Of a DNA stretch of 64,000 nucleotides, positions 1 to 12,603 are shown in pieces (positions within the stretch are counted from its first letter, which is position 1; every line of letters begins with the position of its first letter). A program made the position numbers and the translations under genes. The DNA is from Lineus longissimus. Lineage: Eukaryota > Nemertea > Pilidiophora > Heteronemertea > Lineidae. The notes below the pieces were generated by a model. The model ran no database searches. It was not told the DNA's origin and saw only the letters and a program-made list of their open reading frames with translations. The stretch is from NCBI RefSeq assembly GCF_910592395.1, contig NC_088320.1, positions 11,780,501 to 11,844,500 of the forward strand. Reading direction: 5' to 3'.

Positions 1-391
1 AAAATCACTTATGTTGTGTGTTCAATAAATACCGTTTGATACCAGCAAAATCACGTTGTCAACCTAGATTGTAATAATACTAAATGTTTTATTACCAATA
101 AATATCATACACCTGTGAAAAAAAGTTTTCTTATGCATAAAAAACAAGCTATTTGAAATTTCAGTCAGGGGCTACAATAACCCCAAAGCCACGGGGTAAT
201 TGTAGCCCCTGACCACAAGTCTTTCCGAAGCATTGTTGTAGATAAAATTCTCTGAATTACAGGCAATATTATTGGAAGAGGTGCCACTGCAAGATCCAGG
301 CCGGTTTTTGTGAATCTGCTGGGAAATCTCTTGCGTAACCTAAGTTAGAGGTGAAAAAAGGGCTACAATTACCCCATTTTACCTTCCATCG
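1..391 (+). mobile_element. Right end of foldback element, truncated by window start
   Basis: This stretch matches the last part of the right arm of the larger elements at about 27640-28026 and 49250-49640. Shared landmarks are the run about FTAATACTAAATG-type AT-rich sequence near 70-90, the motif GGGGCTACAATAACCCC near 168-185, its inverse near 196-213, and the terminus GGGCTACAATTACCCC followed by ATTTTACCTT ending near 391. No coding sequence is seen. The left arm and centre lie outside the window or are missing. Family name unknown; the structure is that of a non-autonomous foldback DNA transposon. Confidence 0.75.
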
Positions 392-1366
392 CGTTTTCCT
401 AGGAATATTGGTTCTTTCATTGATTTCTTGCTGTGCTTCGATTAAGGTTTGATCGATCCCGTGGTTACTAACGGTGAGTAATTGACATTGTATGTCACCG
501 TATGTAAAAAAAAGAAGACAAAAATGAACATTTACCAGTTGACAAATCGAGAGAAATGCTTCCTGGTTTCAAAAGCATAAGGAAAATGGGGTGATTACTC
601 AATGCAAATTTGAAATTTAAGTTCATTCCATTTAATTATGAAAACGTCCAATGTTTGACCCCGCCAACAGTTCTGAATGGTAAAGTCAAGACTGCACGAA
701 GCGTGAGCTACAGATTCCTTTACCCATGGGTAGTGTTTGGGTCATCATGACGCGGAGGTTGCACTGAGGTTCTATATATATGATACCGTTTTTCAAACTA
801 ACTCAGAAGTTAGATAATCGCCATCTTCAATAGTCCCATAGGCGATGAAGACAGACGCTTTTCACGGGCAATGATTATTACTTGAACAAGTCCAGCAAAT
901 GGTTGTGGGAATTGCCAACGTCATCCGCGTTTATGCTGGAACTATTCACCGAATGAGTTCTTACGAATACAGTCAGTTATTCACGAACAAAGTGGCGCTG
1001 ACATAGGGGATACATTGTATTTATCTTCCATATCTTTGATTAGTAAATTTTTCAGCTGACTTGGCTAAGTATAGCCTTTAATTTGAACCGTCATAATCAT
1101 CAATTTGCTCTATTTCCCGGTGTAACAGTGCAGCATAAAATTGCACTGTCCTTTTGGGTATCAAGTGCGAAAACGACTGGGCCGATTTCTTCAAAGTAAA
1201 GTTTGTTTCCTTAAAATTAAACTTGGAGTCGAACAAAATTTCCAGGTTGAAGACAAAACCCTTTTCTTCATTGTCATGATTGCAGCCATTTTAAGGTTTT
1301 TGGGGGTCTGGACAATAGGTGATTTTTACTAATGCATATTCTTGAATAAAACTCGGCACATTGGAT
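392..1366. other. Intergenic, nothing recognised
   Basis: AT-rich sequence between two transposons. The only open frame (about 63 codons at 1141) has no supporting motif, start context or homology that I recognise. Confidence 0.6.
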
Positions 1367-1367
1367 G

Positions 1368-2329
1368 ATACACGCGCAAGGAGGATACCGCGCTGACGTC
1401 ATATCACGTGATCACATCCCATATTACTGATCGCTATGGCCAATCAGATTCAGTCTACTGACAGCACCAGCACTGAGCACATCTCCACGACTCACTGTCT
1501 GGTGCGCTCCTATACACAAAAACACCAATAGATATAAAATATTGCAATGCCTAGTATCGATTCCTGTGTAAAAAAAAAATTACAGAGCAGATTAACTTCA
1601 ACGAATAAAAAAGACGTTTGGCGTGGCAAAATTGCGGAAATAATGTCTCCGCTAAAATACACTACGAAATACACTAGGTAATGCTCTACGCGATACACGG
1701 TAGAGATGCAGTTGAGTTTGCTATTGTTTTGACTTAGAAGCCCGTCCATATCATAATATATTCATGTATTCATGAAGTATGAACTCATTTCTGTCCCATA
1801 CAACTCTAAGAACAGTCAATTTCTCCTTAAATCATCACCGAAACCGCGATATCTGCAGGAAGATTTCGTTCTGGTGTCCGAAAATGCATGATCTTACAGG
1901 GGCGCTAACTCGACAAATAGAGGGGATCTATGGGGATCTATGCGAGTTTTAGGTCCTACAGTCTCGAACTTGTAAAATCTGTAAACATGCCTCCAAATCC
2001 CATTATGATAAAGAAGAGATTGCCGGCCCATATCTGGGAGACTGTTTTGAAAACATCGCTAATTTGGGAAGATCGGTGCCCGGCTATTTGGTTTTAAAAC
2101 CCCTATTTTTCCCCATCAAAACAGCACTTTTCATTATTCAAATGATCACTTATTGTCTGAAGACTGATTTCATAGCAGAAAAGTACTAATAACTCTAATT
2201 TGATGCGAAAAATCGAACTTTATTTGATCACTTGATTTTCCCTTGGCCGTGGATCGAGTTTGTTTACAATATGCAGCGCCATCTTGAAAAAGCCGTGACG
2301 TCACCGCGGTATCCTCCTTGATACACGCG
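1368..2329 (-). mobile_element. Mutator-like non-autonomous transposon, copy 1
   Basis: The element body is 1377-2320. Its ends are inverted copies of a 25-bp TIR starting CAAGGAGGATACCGCG and running into TGACGTCA (left 1377-1401, right 2296-2320, one mismatch). The perfect 9-bp direct repeat ATACACGCG flanks it (1368-1376 and 2321-2329). A 9-bp TSD is typical of Mutator-like elements. There is no transposase, so it would depend on a partner. A second, rearranged copy lies in opposite orientation at 45550-46526. The TIR contains the full cAMP-response-element palindrome TGACGTCA. The superfamily call rests on TSD length and TIR form only. Confidence 0.8.
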
Positions 2330-4552
2330 AAAATAAATAACCTCAAGATTTCATCCAAATTTGTCGAGAAATGTTAATAAGTAAGTACTTCATCAATGCA
2401 CACAAATATATTATTTGGTAATCATGATTATTACAAGATTTCAGAAAAACAAAATTTAACGATATTTGCCCATTAGTTTTCACGCAGTGACATTTGCCTG
2501 AGAAAAAGCCTTTAACATGATTAAGTAGCCAAAAGAAACTTCGTATTTCAATGCCAAGACAGTATTGGAATTCGAAATTTACTTATTCAGGTAAGACCAG
2601 CTAAACATAGTAAAAACAACTGAATATGTGATTACATCTGATGCAGTTCATTGACTGGAGTCAGTAATATCATGCAACGTTATGCAATTTTACCCAGATT
2701 CCCAGCTAACATAATCAGCTACTTGCTAAGATTTATCGATGGAAGCTTATACCACCTTAGATTTTAACCGGGCCGTTCCAAACTCCATTTTTAAAAGGGT
2801 TACGTGATAGATTTCCTTTAATGGCATGCATCGCGTGAAATTACGAGCAATTATTTTCTGTCAGCTTAGCCATTTAAATGAACAATCAATGTAATGCTAG
2901 CCATTAGAGTTTAATGCTAGCCATTGGAGTCGTGGGAGTCAGATTACAGGTGACAATTATACACTACATGAATATATCGCCTCTTCATTAGAACAGCATC
3001 CAGATTTTCTGTAGCTGGCTAAATGGTTTACTGCCTAAAAAGAAAATGCCTCGCGTTTCTTGATAAGGATTAACATGCTGCCAATCTTAGTTATTAAACC
3101 TCGGTAACTGCGAATGATGTTGTTTAGTAACACTAATTTACCCATTGTCGTACATTCTTAAATGTGCCTTAAAGTAAAATGTGTCTTAAAGTACAACGAA
3201 GCAACATTACTATAAAACTAAACTTCCATGAATACTATTGTAAAACATGATCATTATAGCAACTAGCATATACCCGTGGCGCGGGCTGTTCGAGATATAA
3301 AAATCGGATTGTGTGGGTGCTGGTATGTTGTGGGTTTGGTGTAAATGGGTTGTGAGTAAAATCTCCGGGCGTTATCTATATTTACGTCAATGGCGACAGT
3401 GGCATATTGATATTGATAGATGATATGTTACTCAGAGTCATAAAATTTCCACTGTTTTTCTGTGTAAAATGTCTCCAGTGTTGTTGTTGTTGCTAACAGT
3501 AAACTATGACGCGGCCTTACTGGAATCCCCTACTTACTTATACTTCTAACAACAACAACAAACAACTACTAGAACTACCAACTACTGTACATGATGTGAT
3601 CATGAAAACTGGACTACAAAATGCATGATATTGTCGCAATGACTTTATTCAAAGTACTCAAACATACCTATTAACCTCCCTTGTGTAAAACTACATCACG
3701 TCAGTTGATAATGGATGACAGTAGAGTCAAAACCAGGCTTATTAAGGTGTTCAACGCTAAGTGCAACTCGTCAATTATAATAGTGATGTCTGCCTGATAG
3801 TGTTTAATGTGTATAATTTGTATGTTATTGAACATTCCTCAATTTTCTAAGGGTTTTACCCTGACTTGTAGCTTGGTTCCCCAGGTAAAACAATTTCCGC
3901 ATCATCATTAAGAATGTTTTTGACGAATTGGTGAGGTACAGACTGAGAGGGTATTAGCATACGCTTGACCTCATTTTTTCGATTTGTATTTAAAAAGTTA
4001 AAGCACAGTTCATAGCATGATCTGACATGTTACCTCACTGACAACATATGGTAATGTTTATAACATGCATGTGCTATGTTGATGATCAAGCCAAAAAATA
4101 AGATAAGGCGAGAATGTGGATCAAAATAGAAGTGATATTAAGCATGTGGCTTAAATTGTTTTGAAACTTCGTATGTAGTAATGCTTAGTGAATTACTGGT
4201 CACTTGACTAAGATTACTGGCGAAGGTTGGCCATGCTACTAGCTGTATGGAGAAACCTGCACGTGTTGTATGCATGCAGTGCGTCTTACGTTCGGTTTGT
4301 GATGTTCAGTGGCGTGTGTGGTGACTGCATGGACTGTCCAATACAACAAGGCGAGATGACCAGATACTTACTCTTTCCTCATTTAGCTGTTACAACCAAT
4401 AATCCAACCCTCACGCCCGAGAACGCCTCGTTTGATTAGGCTATATGAGCATCCCCCCTGTAATTATAATCTTCTGACCAAGCAGCTAACATGGCGAACG
4501 GCTTATCACTATCAGAACGGAGCTTATCTCGCTGCTTGCGTATAGCATCAAG
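2330..4552. other. Intergenic, mostly featureless
   Basis: No gene or repeat family recognised apart from the short TTG/AAC inverted microsatellite at 3481-3566. GC is low and codon-like structure is absent. Confidence 0.5.
3481..3566. repeat. Inverted trinucleotide microsatellites (TTG)n ... (AAC)n
   Basis: A (TTG)4 tract at about 3481-3492 faces an (AAC)n tract at about 3548-3566, separated by about 55 bases. The two could pair as a hairpin. It may be the remains of a small inverted-repeat element. Confidence 0.6.
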
Positions 4553-5035
4553 TAACTAGTCCGCAGATCCGCTAGTCCGAAGGCCCGCAAGTCGGAAAGC
4601 TTGCAACTAGTTCGAACATTGAAAAAGGCCCGCTAGTCCAGAAATGAAAAAGAAAACGGAAAACGTGTAATCCTGGACGCAGTTTTTAGAAAGCATGATA
4701 GCTCATAACATCATGCTGTCATGTTGTTACATGTGCATTGAAGTACATGAAAAGACATGTCAACATGATGTTATAAGCTAACATGCTTTCGAACAACCGG
4801 GCCCTGAATGATAGGTTAAAATAAGGCTAAGTCAGCTCTTTCATCATAAAATAACCATCGGAGTAATTAGGAAAAAAATCAAATGACGGTGTATTTTTCA
4901 TTTTGGATTAGCCGGTCTTTTCCTGATTTCGGACTAGCGGACAATCGGACTATCGTTTTTTTTTCAAAATGAATTTTATAGTGTAATTTTCCGACTAGCA
5001 GATATTCGCACCAGCCGGCCTTCATACTAGGGGAC
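4553..5035. mobile_element. Inverted-repeat element with CTAGTCCG-type ends
   Basis: The left part (4555-4645) repeats variants of CCGCTAGTCCG and CCCGCTAGTCC. The right part (4905-5033) carries the inverse, GGACTAGCGGAC and neighbours. The arms are diverged and the centre holds another hairpin element (4689-4806). No coding capacity. Interpreted as an old MITE; family unknown. Confidence 0.5.
4689..4806. mobile_element. Small hairpin MITE nested in the CTAGTCCG element
   Basis: Arms GAAAGCATGATAGC... (4689-4723) and its near-complement ending ...AACATGCTTTC (4756-4790) form a hairpin of roughly 35 bp. The right edge runs into ACCGGGCCCTG, which matches the end of the Harbinger element at 18921-18936, so a Harbinger-type MITE is possible. 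Confidence 0.5.
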
Positions 5036-5507
5036 GGTTACCGTTTAACTCTCCAGGCCCGCTCAGTGCTCGTGAACACTCCTTGCTCGACGGAAGTAAC
5101 TTAGGTTAGGTAGGTTTAGTCATGCTCAAAGACACGGAGGTAAAGACAGCGGTGATCCTCGAGAGAGTCGAGTCCACGACCTGGCATGGAGCTCAGCGCT
5201 GACCACCACGACACTGATCTCAAAAGCGGACTGCTCTATTTTTCTGCAAACCGTTTTCGGAACAACATTAAAAAATGACATGTCTCTTGTTTAGGAGGCA
5301 GTAGTCAATAGAATGTACTCTAACTGTTTAATCGTTCGATTATCTCATCACATTTCTTTCTTGTAGGACTGTATATTGTTGACTAGACTAATCAAAAGCT
5401 TTTGCATTTACAGACACACACAAAACAGATTAAAGGCATTACATCATATCAACAGTTACACCCATAAAACATTATGTAAAATCAAAAGACTGCGGCAGAC
5501 AAACTGC
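5036..5507. other. Intergenic, nothing recognised
   Basis: No coding or repeat signal that I can support. Confidence 0.4.
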
Positions 5508-5583
5508 AATAGAACCTCTCTATCAAGGACACCGTTGGCACTGACAAGCGCTGTCCTTAATAGAGATGTGTCCATTGATCATT
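5508..5583. mobile_element. Fragment of pogo-type MITE
   Basis: Contains AGAACCTCTCTATCAAGGAC and, about 40 bases on, TGTCCTTAATAGAGATGTGT. This is the same arrangement as the first half of the complete MITE at 12441-12601. The ends are lost. Confidence 0.6.
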
Positions 5584-8075
5584 TCACCCCCAAACACTAA
5601 TGCTGCAGACAAAGAAAACTCTGCAAGGACGCACTTCCGTCTCCTTGAAAAAATTGCAGGATCAGGATTCGGCAGTTGTTTTCATGGGCTTCAAAACATT
5701 TTGACATGAATGTATGCGTTCATCATTATGTGTATATTTTAGTCATGGGGATCTAAATACTACTAGCCTTCACTGCATTCTCACATATCATGCGTCGATT
5801 TACATTGCGAGTACAAACCGTAACTGCTTTCCCTTACCTGAATGTCCGGTGTTTCTTGTATTTGCAGATGACAGTACATGCTGCAACCGTGGCCACGCAC
5901 AAGTGGACTCTAAATGATGGTGAGTTGAATGGAGGGCGTAAAAATGTCTGTTTCGTTATTTGGTTGTTTGGCTCACTAACGTTCTGAACGCCAGTGGAAA
6001 TATCGCGGTCAAACCTCCTCACAATCTGCGTCAGAAACAGCTTTAATTCACAATATCAGATCAAGAGAAACGATGTCCGCCATATTGAATAAAGTGAGAA
6101 CTCAACACACGTTGATTTTTTAAAAGCGTCCAAAACATCATTTTGCAGTTTGTTCATGTATAGGCCCTTTTTTGTCGAACGATTCTGCAATGCACGGATG
6201 TGACTAGTCCTTTAGTCGACCGTTCAGCAGTATGCATGCAGACTGAAGTTCTTGGGTGACCATATTCTATCAAAGTTTGACGGACTTCGGATATAATGCA
6301 CTGGAGTAAATACAACATTGCCGGCTATGGGCCTATCGACCACCCTGAAAGACGTTTCCTAGGGGTTGTTTTCTTAAAGATTTGCTATGAATGAAGCACT
6401 GGACGAAGCACAAAAGCACAACACGACAAATGTTGTCGCAAGCTGCTTCTGAGACTTTTAATTAGGTCTCAACGTATCTTGCCTCCCAATTTATACATGT
6501 ATATCCTTTCCCACACTGGTTCATCAAATTGATTTCACCAGTTCTCGACCACAGCTATAGAACACTCGCCGAAATGTCTTGCCCAAATTTATTTTGTATG
6601 GGTAAAAGGTGATTCTTAGGTTTCTTTCACTCCTCAATTTCATTTACTACAACCCGGGACGTCGCCACTACCAATTTAGCAATCGACCCCCCCCCCCCCC
6701 CCACACTGGAAAAAGTGTTCGCTTTTTGTATTCTGACGAATTATGGTATATTTCTTATTCTGCAGACACCATGACTGTCGACAACTGATAGATTAAAAAC
6801 GCCTGACGGAATCCTTTGGTCGCCGGACAGTCCATCAAAGGCATTTTAAGCTTTTACAACGGCATGTTAATTTTGATGAAACAGTGTGCTTTCAGACAGA
6901 AAAAAAGAAGAAAATAACGAAATGGTACAGACAATTCGCCCGAGTTTTATCAGTGATTGTTATCCTTCTAAGTCGTTAATAGCAGACGCTGAGGTCGTTT
7001 AGACAGACATTTAAAAACCTCAACGATGGATGGTTCGTTGTTCACCAGCGGCAGAATAACAAGCTTCTCTTGTGACCCTTTTTTATAGGAAGGCGGATTT
7101 TTGCTATCTTAGCTTTCGAGATTAATTGCATGCAGTATCTAGTAAAAAAGAAACCCTAGCTAAAGAGGTGCCGCCGGCGTAGTGTGCCTGCTCTAACTTA
7201 TGTTTCCACGGAAATAATCTGAACTCTTTGCGATCGCGTCATTTGTTTTTGTCGCAAAACCAGGAACGTGCGACTTTTCTTGAAAAACACTTTTTTCAAC
7301 AAAAATAAAACCAATCATCAAAGCTATCGGCATTATATATCCCCTGAAAGGTCTTTCTGAGTACATTTCTTTGCTTTATAGCATACTAATTTAGGTAAAA
7401 CACCAGATTTACAGTATTTTTTGATGAAGTTTAGTTTTTATCCCTCATCGCCGAATGCCGAAATAATTGGCAGAACTAGATATTCCACTATGATTCTTCT
7501 AGAAAGACACAAAAAGTTATAAAAACAACACAGAAATGTTCCTAGAACTCCCCAGCAACAAACTGCATAATAAAACATTGTTAATAAAACATTGAGCTGA
7601 CATTTTGACAGAAAATCGTCTGCTAGCTATCATCAACATATACATCCAACCATCACCCGACCATAGTGAGAAAAATTATTGGAACACAGCAGTTAGTAAT
7701 CTAGAATGACTGTAGATGTCTCTCAGATCGATTCCAGACAGTGCTGAGCACAGCTAAACCGTGAATAGAAAGTAATGGATGCAAACGGCAAAGGTAGTTC
7801 AACGTTACTGGTGCCTGATTTACCGAAACGACTTATGCCGTTCAACAGTCTCGAAGAGTGAAACTACTTCAACAACAATGCATGACTTTGCCCTCATACT
7901 GTATATTCAGGTTAGGACTATGTCTGGTATGTCTGGCGTTTTGTGCATCCAAACTTCGTCTCTCTCAAGGTTTCATAATATTTATGTACTCTACTCTAGG
8001 GGTAGGTGTCACACCTGTACATTTCTCCAATGCATTTGCCTTGTTTCTTCAGATGGGCCAGTGTAGGTGTAACTC
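5584..8075. other. Gene-free stretch with one poly-C run
   Basis: No gene recognised. A run of 16 C lies at 6687-6702. Several frames of 60-95 codons are open between 5.7 and 8.1 kb, but they overlap one another in different frames and show no domain, so I treat them as chance. Confidence 0.5.
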
Positions 8076-8245
8076 TAGTGCCGGAAATATGTAACACTTT
8101 CCCAACACTAGTGTTGAAATCTTAGGGACTCCCTCCTCAAACACCGGTGTTACACCGGTGTAACCCAACACCCAGCAGGGTGGTCAAGTGTTGGTGTAGT
8201 GATGGTGTTAGCTTGGTGACGGTGTTACACCAACACTTTACACTT
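8076..8245. repeat. Cluster of GGTGT/ACACC palindromes
   Basis: The stretch is packed with GTGTTAC, ACACCGGTGT and their complements, including AACACCGGTGTT directly followed by ACACCGGTGT near 8135-8163 and GTGTTACACCAACAC near 8221-8235. It can fold into several alternative hairpins. Possibly the centre of a degenerate MITE; function unknown. Confidence 0.5.
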
Positions 8246-9488
8246 TCTCAACCCCAAGACTTGACCTGACCTTGTATGCAAGGGAAAAACGTATAGTATA
8301 GAGCAATTTTGTCACGGTTTTCCTTTTTACTATAGCGTGACACTCACAAGAATTATTGTATCACGCGTGTATCGTTATGAACGTAGATGAGCGCAAGTTA
8401 TGTAGGATTTTGAGTCACGCGTTTGTGATGAAAGATTTGTTGTTCGACTGTCTTGAGCATGTGCTCAGGCAAGACAGGTTAACGACCCCGGCCCATATAT
8501 GCATGATATGAGGTAATTTGTGGATAGATCCTATGCAAAGCAGGGCATTTTTGTTCTTGGTACGAACACATTACATTTTTCAATGATGAAACTGAACAAT
8601 CCAGTGTACAATATGTAACCTGTTATATTAAACGGCGCTAACACCTCGAGTCGGTCGCCTCAAATAAGCAAGAAAATAGACCCTTTGGCAAGACTCTCAA
8701 ATTAAAGACCTGGACGTGTTGTCATCCGCTATCATTGTTTAATCATCCACCTCCTGACGAGGTATAGCACGTTTGGGAGTGTGAGGCCGCCTCAGGCAAA
8801 CTCAGAGCATGAAACGCTTTCGTGTTCTATTCACCAAAAGTTTACTTTTGAGTTTATTCTCTTTACATACTACTACACCGGAAAAAATTGTCTGAGAGGC
8901 AGTGGAGAGGTATATTGTTCTAAGAAGTTCGCGTGGAATATATAAATTTCAGCCTTGATCGTGCTGATGATAGTGTTCTTCTAAAATGGTCTCATCTTCG
9001 AAACGCTATTTCTGACTGTGCACGATGTGTAACCAATACGCCGTATCAATGAGTAATCACGGACATGAGAAACATTCTTATCACTCGTCTTTCTTGGTGT
9101 CACTCATATTAACCCGACTGGATTCACACTTAGGTACGAAACGATAATTTGCAATTTCAAGCAAATTATTCTTGCCACCCCTGAACAGTTTTTGAACGAA
9201 ATGCTAAGACTCATTCTTTATGGCGACCTATTACTTTCACTCATCTGGTATGAGGTCATTCATCTTTCAGGTCAGCCTTCTTATAGCCAGAATACACTCT
9301 CATTTTTTTAAAGAATGGTTGAAACTATCCCGCACTGTTCATCATGAGCATGAGAAGTCGTTTGGTACAGGTCATTTAAGTTTGCCAAGATTCGGTTCGC
9401 ATGCAAGCCTTGCGTTTTGCATGTCTTGCGTTTTAAACAGCCACCTTAAGTTCGCCGGTAAGGTTGTTAATGATTATGCTCTCCCGCT
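8246..9488. other. Intergenic, nothing recognised
   Basis: No domain, splice pattern or repeat end was recognised. The 96-codon frame near 9220 ends inside the dispersed repeat that follows and is probably chance. Confidence 0.4.
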
Positions 9489-9600
9489 TAAGAACCATTG
9501 GCATTATTAAGGGCAATGTCACCAAGCTGTCGGCTCCCAGTCACCTCCTATTCTACATGTAGTTTCTATAAACATATTGCACAAAAAAGGAAACATACAA
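9489..9600 (+). repeat. Dispersed repeat, inverted copy at 43500-43611
   Basis: Read on the minus strand, this segment matches 43500-43611. Shared blocks include CCGACAGCTTGGT, ATTGCCCTTAATAATGCCAA and GTAGAATAGGAG. It is non-coding and probably a transposon fragment of unknown family. Confidence 0.65.
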
Positions 9601-12032
9601 AATTAAATTAAATTCAAATCCGAGTTAGCTCTCCTTGCGTCGATTCTTTCCATTTGGAATAGTGCGCTGGTAAGGTGTTTTCTGGAGCCATGGATCTACC
9701 CTGTGACGACTTGGTGTAATATCGATTTTTCCGACATCACGCTGATGGCACATGGGTCTCGTGAGGGAGTTTTTCCCGAATGTACGCGATGACGACGTGC
9801 CCCATTAACACGACGTAACATCTATTTTAAAATGCGTTTCAAATGTGATTTCATGAGGACAAACCATTTGTGTCGTATATCACTGGAAACGCCCGATTCC
9901 CCTGATTCTGTAAGATGTTAAATCGGGCATTATATTTCTTTCAATAAATCATAAGCGTCGCATTTGCTCCTAGCTCTGTTCACCATCCCAAATGGCAATA
10001 TTGCCAATTTGGCCGGACAATCACGGAAAACCCCAAATATTATACATTTCTTCCTGGATAATACTTCCAGTGACCATTCTCCCGTGAAAGACAGTTGCTT
10101 ACGCTACACAAAAATCAAAAGAAAATCGAGGGTCAACCATTGAACTTTTGAGATATGTTGAATTTTGCACAAATCAGTGAAAAACGCACCAACTGGCACT
10201 GGACGGCAATTCAACACTGGGCCGACGCACATCCCAAGCTCAGTGTACACATACGTCGGCAACAACAGTAAAATGCAAAGTTTCATGTCAGCCTCCTATT
10301 GAGTAGTGCTCCAGGTTTCAGGTACTCCAAAAAAATCTTTGCCCAAACAACTGCTAAATCAACACTAGTATACTGTGAGGACCAAGAAATCAATTATTTT
10401 TAGGAACTACGTTTAACTGCGCATGAAGACAAAAAAACTCCCTAATGAGACCTTGATAACCCGCTACTGCGATGGTAATGAAAATGACGTTGCGTCATAA
10501 TAGCAGGGTGACGTGAACTCGGATCTTGGCACTCACGTTGCGGGAAAGGTATTTCGCGCCAAGATGTGTGCGTACTGAAATTAACGAACAACGCGCTTTT
10601 CTTCTATCTAAGAGCTGAACAAAATTGGAAAGGCATTAACACGTTTAGAAAAATAGTAAACTGATGAACCAGAAGAATAACAAACGTACTGTAGTAAAAA
10701 GCCGCACATTCCTTTTAAATGTCTTCACTAAAAGTGTTAATGCCAAGTTTGCAACTCATCTCTGCGAATATGACCAGGTTAACGGGTTGCTGAAGTATCA
10801 AGGTTGGCCGTCCTCCGTTATAAACAGGCAAAGGACAAATTTCCCGAAGGGTTCATGGACGACTACATGAGGTAATAACATGTTGCGCAAAGCAATCCTA
10901 AATGTAACTTTCAATTCGCATGAGGTCTCACAGTCTCTTTCCTTTACCTGTCCATGTGTAGTGAAGAAACGGCTCACATCTGCAGGCAAATGACGTCAGC
11001 CTGTTTATTGGAGAGGTTGCGCACGCTAAAGACTCCAACTCCGACTTTCTCCGAGGTTGAATAACAGTTACATAAATATGATGATAAAGTCTGTCTTTCA
11101 ATGTCCTCCTTGGAAATAATCAGAGATCTACGATACCTTCCCTCCCTGCTCGAAATGGCCGCCATTCTACTGGCCTCGACTAGGCCATATCAATGTCACG
11201 CAAAAGTTTGTGACATGACTAACAGATAATACATTAAAACATTTTTGAAGAACCTAGTCTAGTTGAAAGGCGAGAGCTATTGTTTTAGTTGATATTGTTT
11301 ATATAATGTTGATAACATTTTGATATTTCTTTCTGATATTGCGCAAAAAAAACCCAGCTTAGAACATTATTGGATTGAGAACGTAATACGCGAGGCAGTG
11401 CTACCTAATTCAGAATTATTTTTGCATCATCACCATGCAATAATCACTGCGAAATTGCGACTATATGAACTCGGTTTAACTCTTTTCTACAGGTTGGTCC
11501 AGCATTATTTCCCTCACACAATGGATACACAATGTTATTCTATTGTGGGAGGGAAAACGATTCTGGGCCACCCTGTACATTGTCTGGTCACTCCAGTTCC
11601 ACCTCCCACCACTGACCAGGTGACTTGAATGACAGGTACCAATTTTTATTTGCAAAGCCCATTAAATGGGGGCTATTGATTTTATGCTCAGTTGACTGAG
11701 GTTACTGAGACGATCCTAGTCAGATTTCAATCCACTTATCTACCCACTGACCATGGTCACGGTGGCCCATCATACAGGTTGACACAGAAAAACCGGTAGT
11801 GACTTCAAGTAGAATGCAACAAGTATGCAAGCAAGTGACAAAGGAACTTCAGTCAAAGAGTCGATTACGCTACTTCCGATGCGAGAAACCTTCTGAAAAA
11901 TGGCTACATAATGCCTATTCATCATAAGCAGATAAAGGAAAAAGGAAATCACCCAATCGTGTGGTTTTCTATGACAATTTTGCCTTTTTAGATGCTACTT
12001 TCAGAAAGTTCCTCGCAAGTTGAATAGCAACC
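9601..12032. other. Intergenic, nothing recognised
   Basis: About 2.4 kb with no recognisable gene or element. Open frames here are 60-102 codons, overlap on both strands, and carry no motif. Confidence 0.4.
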
Positions 12033-12440
12033 TTAATCTACAAGTGATGTATCTCGAAGCGCTTCCAGATTTTGGTCCTCGTCTTCACCCTCAATGTCCA
12101 AACACTGCAGGCCTGGCAACTTCCTCATCATTTGGCAATAACTCCACATTTCTGAGGAGAACATCGAAACCATTTGGAACCACAAACTGATGCACATCAT
12201 TCCACGCCCTAGAGACAATTTATACCACATCACTAGGTTGAATGGGATCAGAAATGCCATCATCATTTGTACTCTAGTCTTCCAGTCTTCCTAGTCGTTA
12301 CGAACTTTAGCCTTGAAAGAACGCATAAAAGCAATGTCAAGAGGCTGAGCAAGGGACGTCCAACCAGCTGGCACAAATTCCAAAATTCCACCCATCTCTG
12401 TTACACTGTATCTATAACGGTCAACAAGAAGAAGGAACTA
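12033..12440 (-). pseudogene. Pogo-like transposase, C-terminal fragment
   Basis: The minus-strand translation contains ILEFVPAGWTSLAQPLDIAF followed by MRSFKAKVRNDWEDW with one stop. This is the end of the DDE_1 catalytic core of pogo/CENP-B-type transposases, where a Pxx(T/L)xxxQPLD motif follows the second catalytic Asp region. The tail is acidic (IEGEDEDQNLE). The N-terminal DNA-binding domains and first catalytic Asp are absent, and the reading frame is cut by a pogo-type MITE at 12441. A separate N-terminal piece of a related transposase lies at 16218-17238. Dead copy; similarity recognised from motif memory only. Confidence 0.75.
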
Positions 12441-12603
12441 CAGTAGAACCTCTCTATTAAGGACATCCTCGGGACTGAAAAGTGCTGTCCTTAATAGAGA
12501 GGTGTCCTAATTAGAGAGGTCAAATTGAAAGGAAACCAATTTTGGACCAAAACTAGTGTCCTTAATAGAGAGGTTGTGCTTCCACTGTAGAGGTTCCACT
12601 GTA
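12439..12603. mobile_element. Pogo/Tigger-type MITE with TA target duplication
   Basis: The body is 12441-12601, starting CAGTAGAACCTCTCTATTAA and ending AGAGGTTCCACTG, with TA on both sides. CAGT...-type ends and a TA TSD are those of pogo/Tigger elements. The internal motif TGTCCTTAATAGAGAGGT occurs twice. It abuts or interrupts a pogo transposase remnant (12033-12440). Confidence 0.75.

Noticed and set aside
1510-1749. 79-codon frame similar to a 98-codon frame at 46119
   Set aside because: Both lie in copies of the same Mutator-like element. The similarity is explained by DNA homology and neither shows a known domain or good start.
8135-8165. Nuclear-receptor-type palindromes in ACACCGGTGT
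   Set aside because: The repeats are too many and irregular, and no gene lies nearby; hairpin or MITE debris is simpler.
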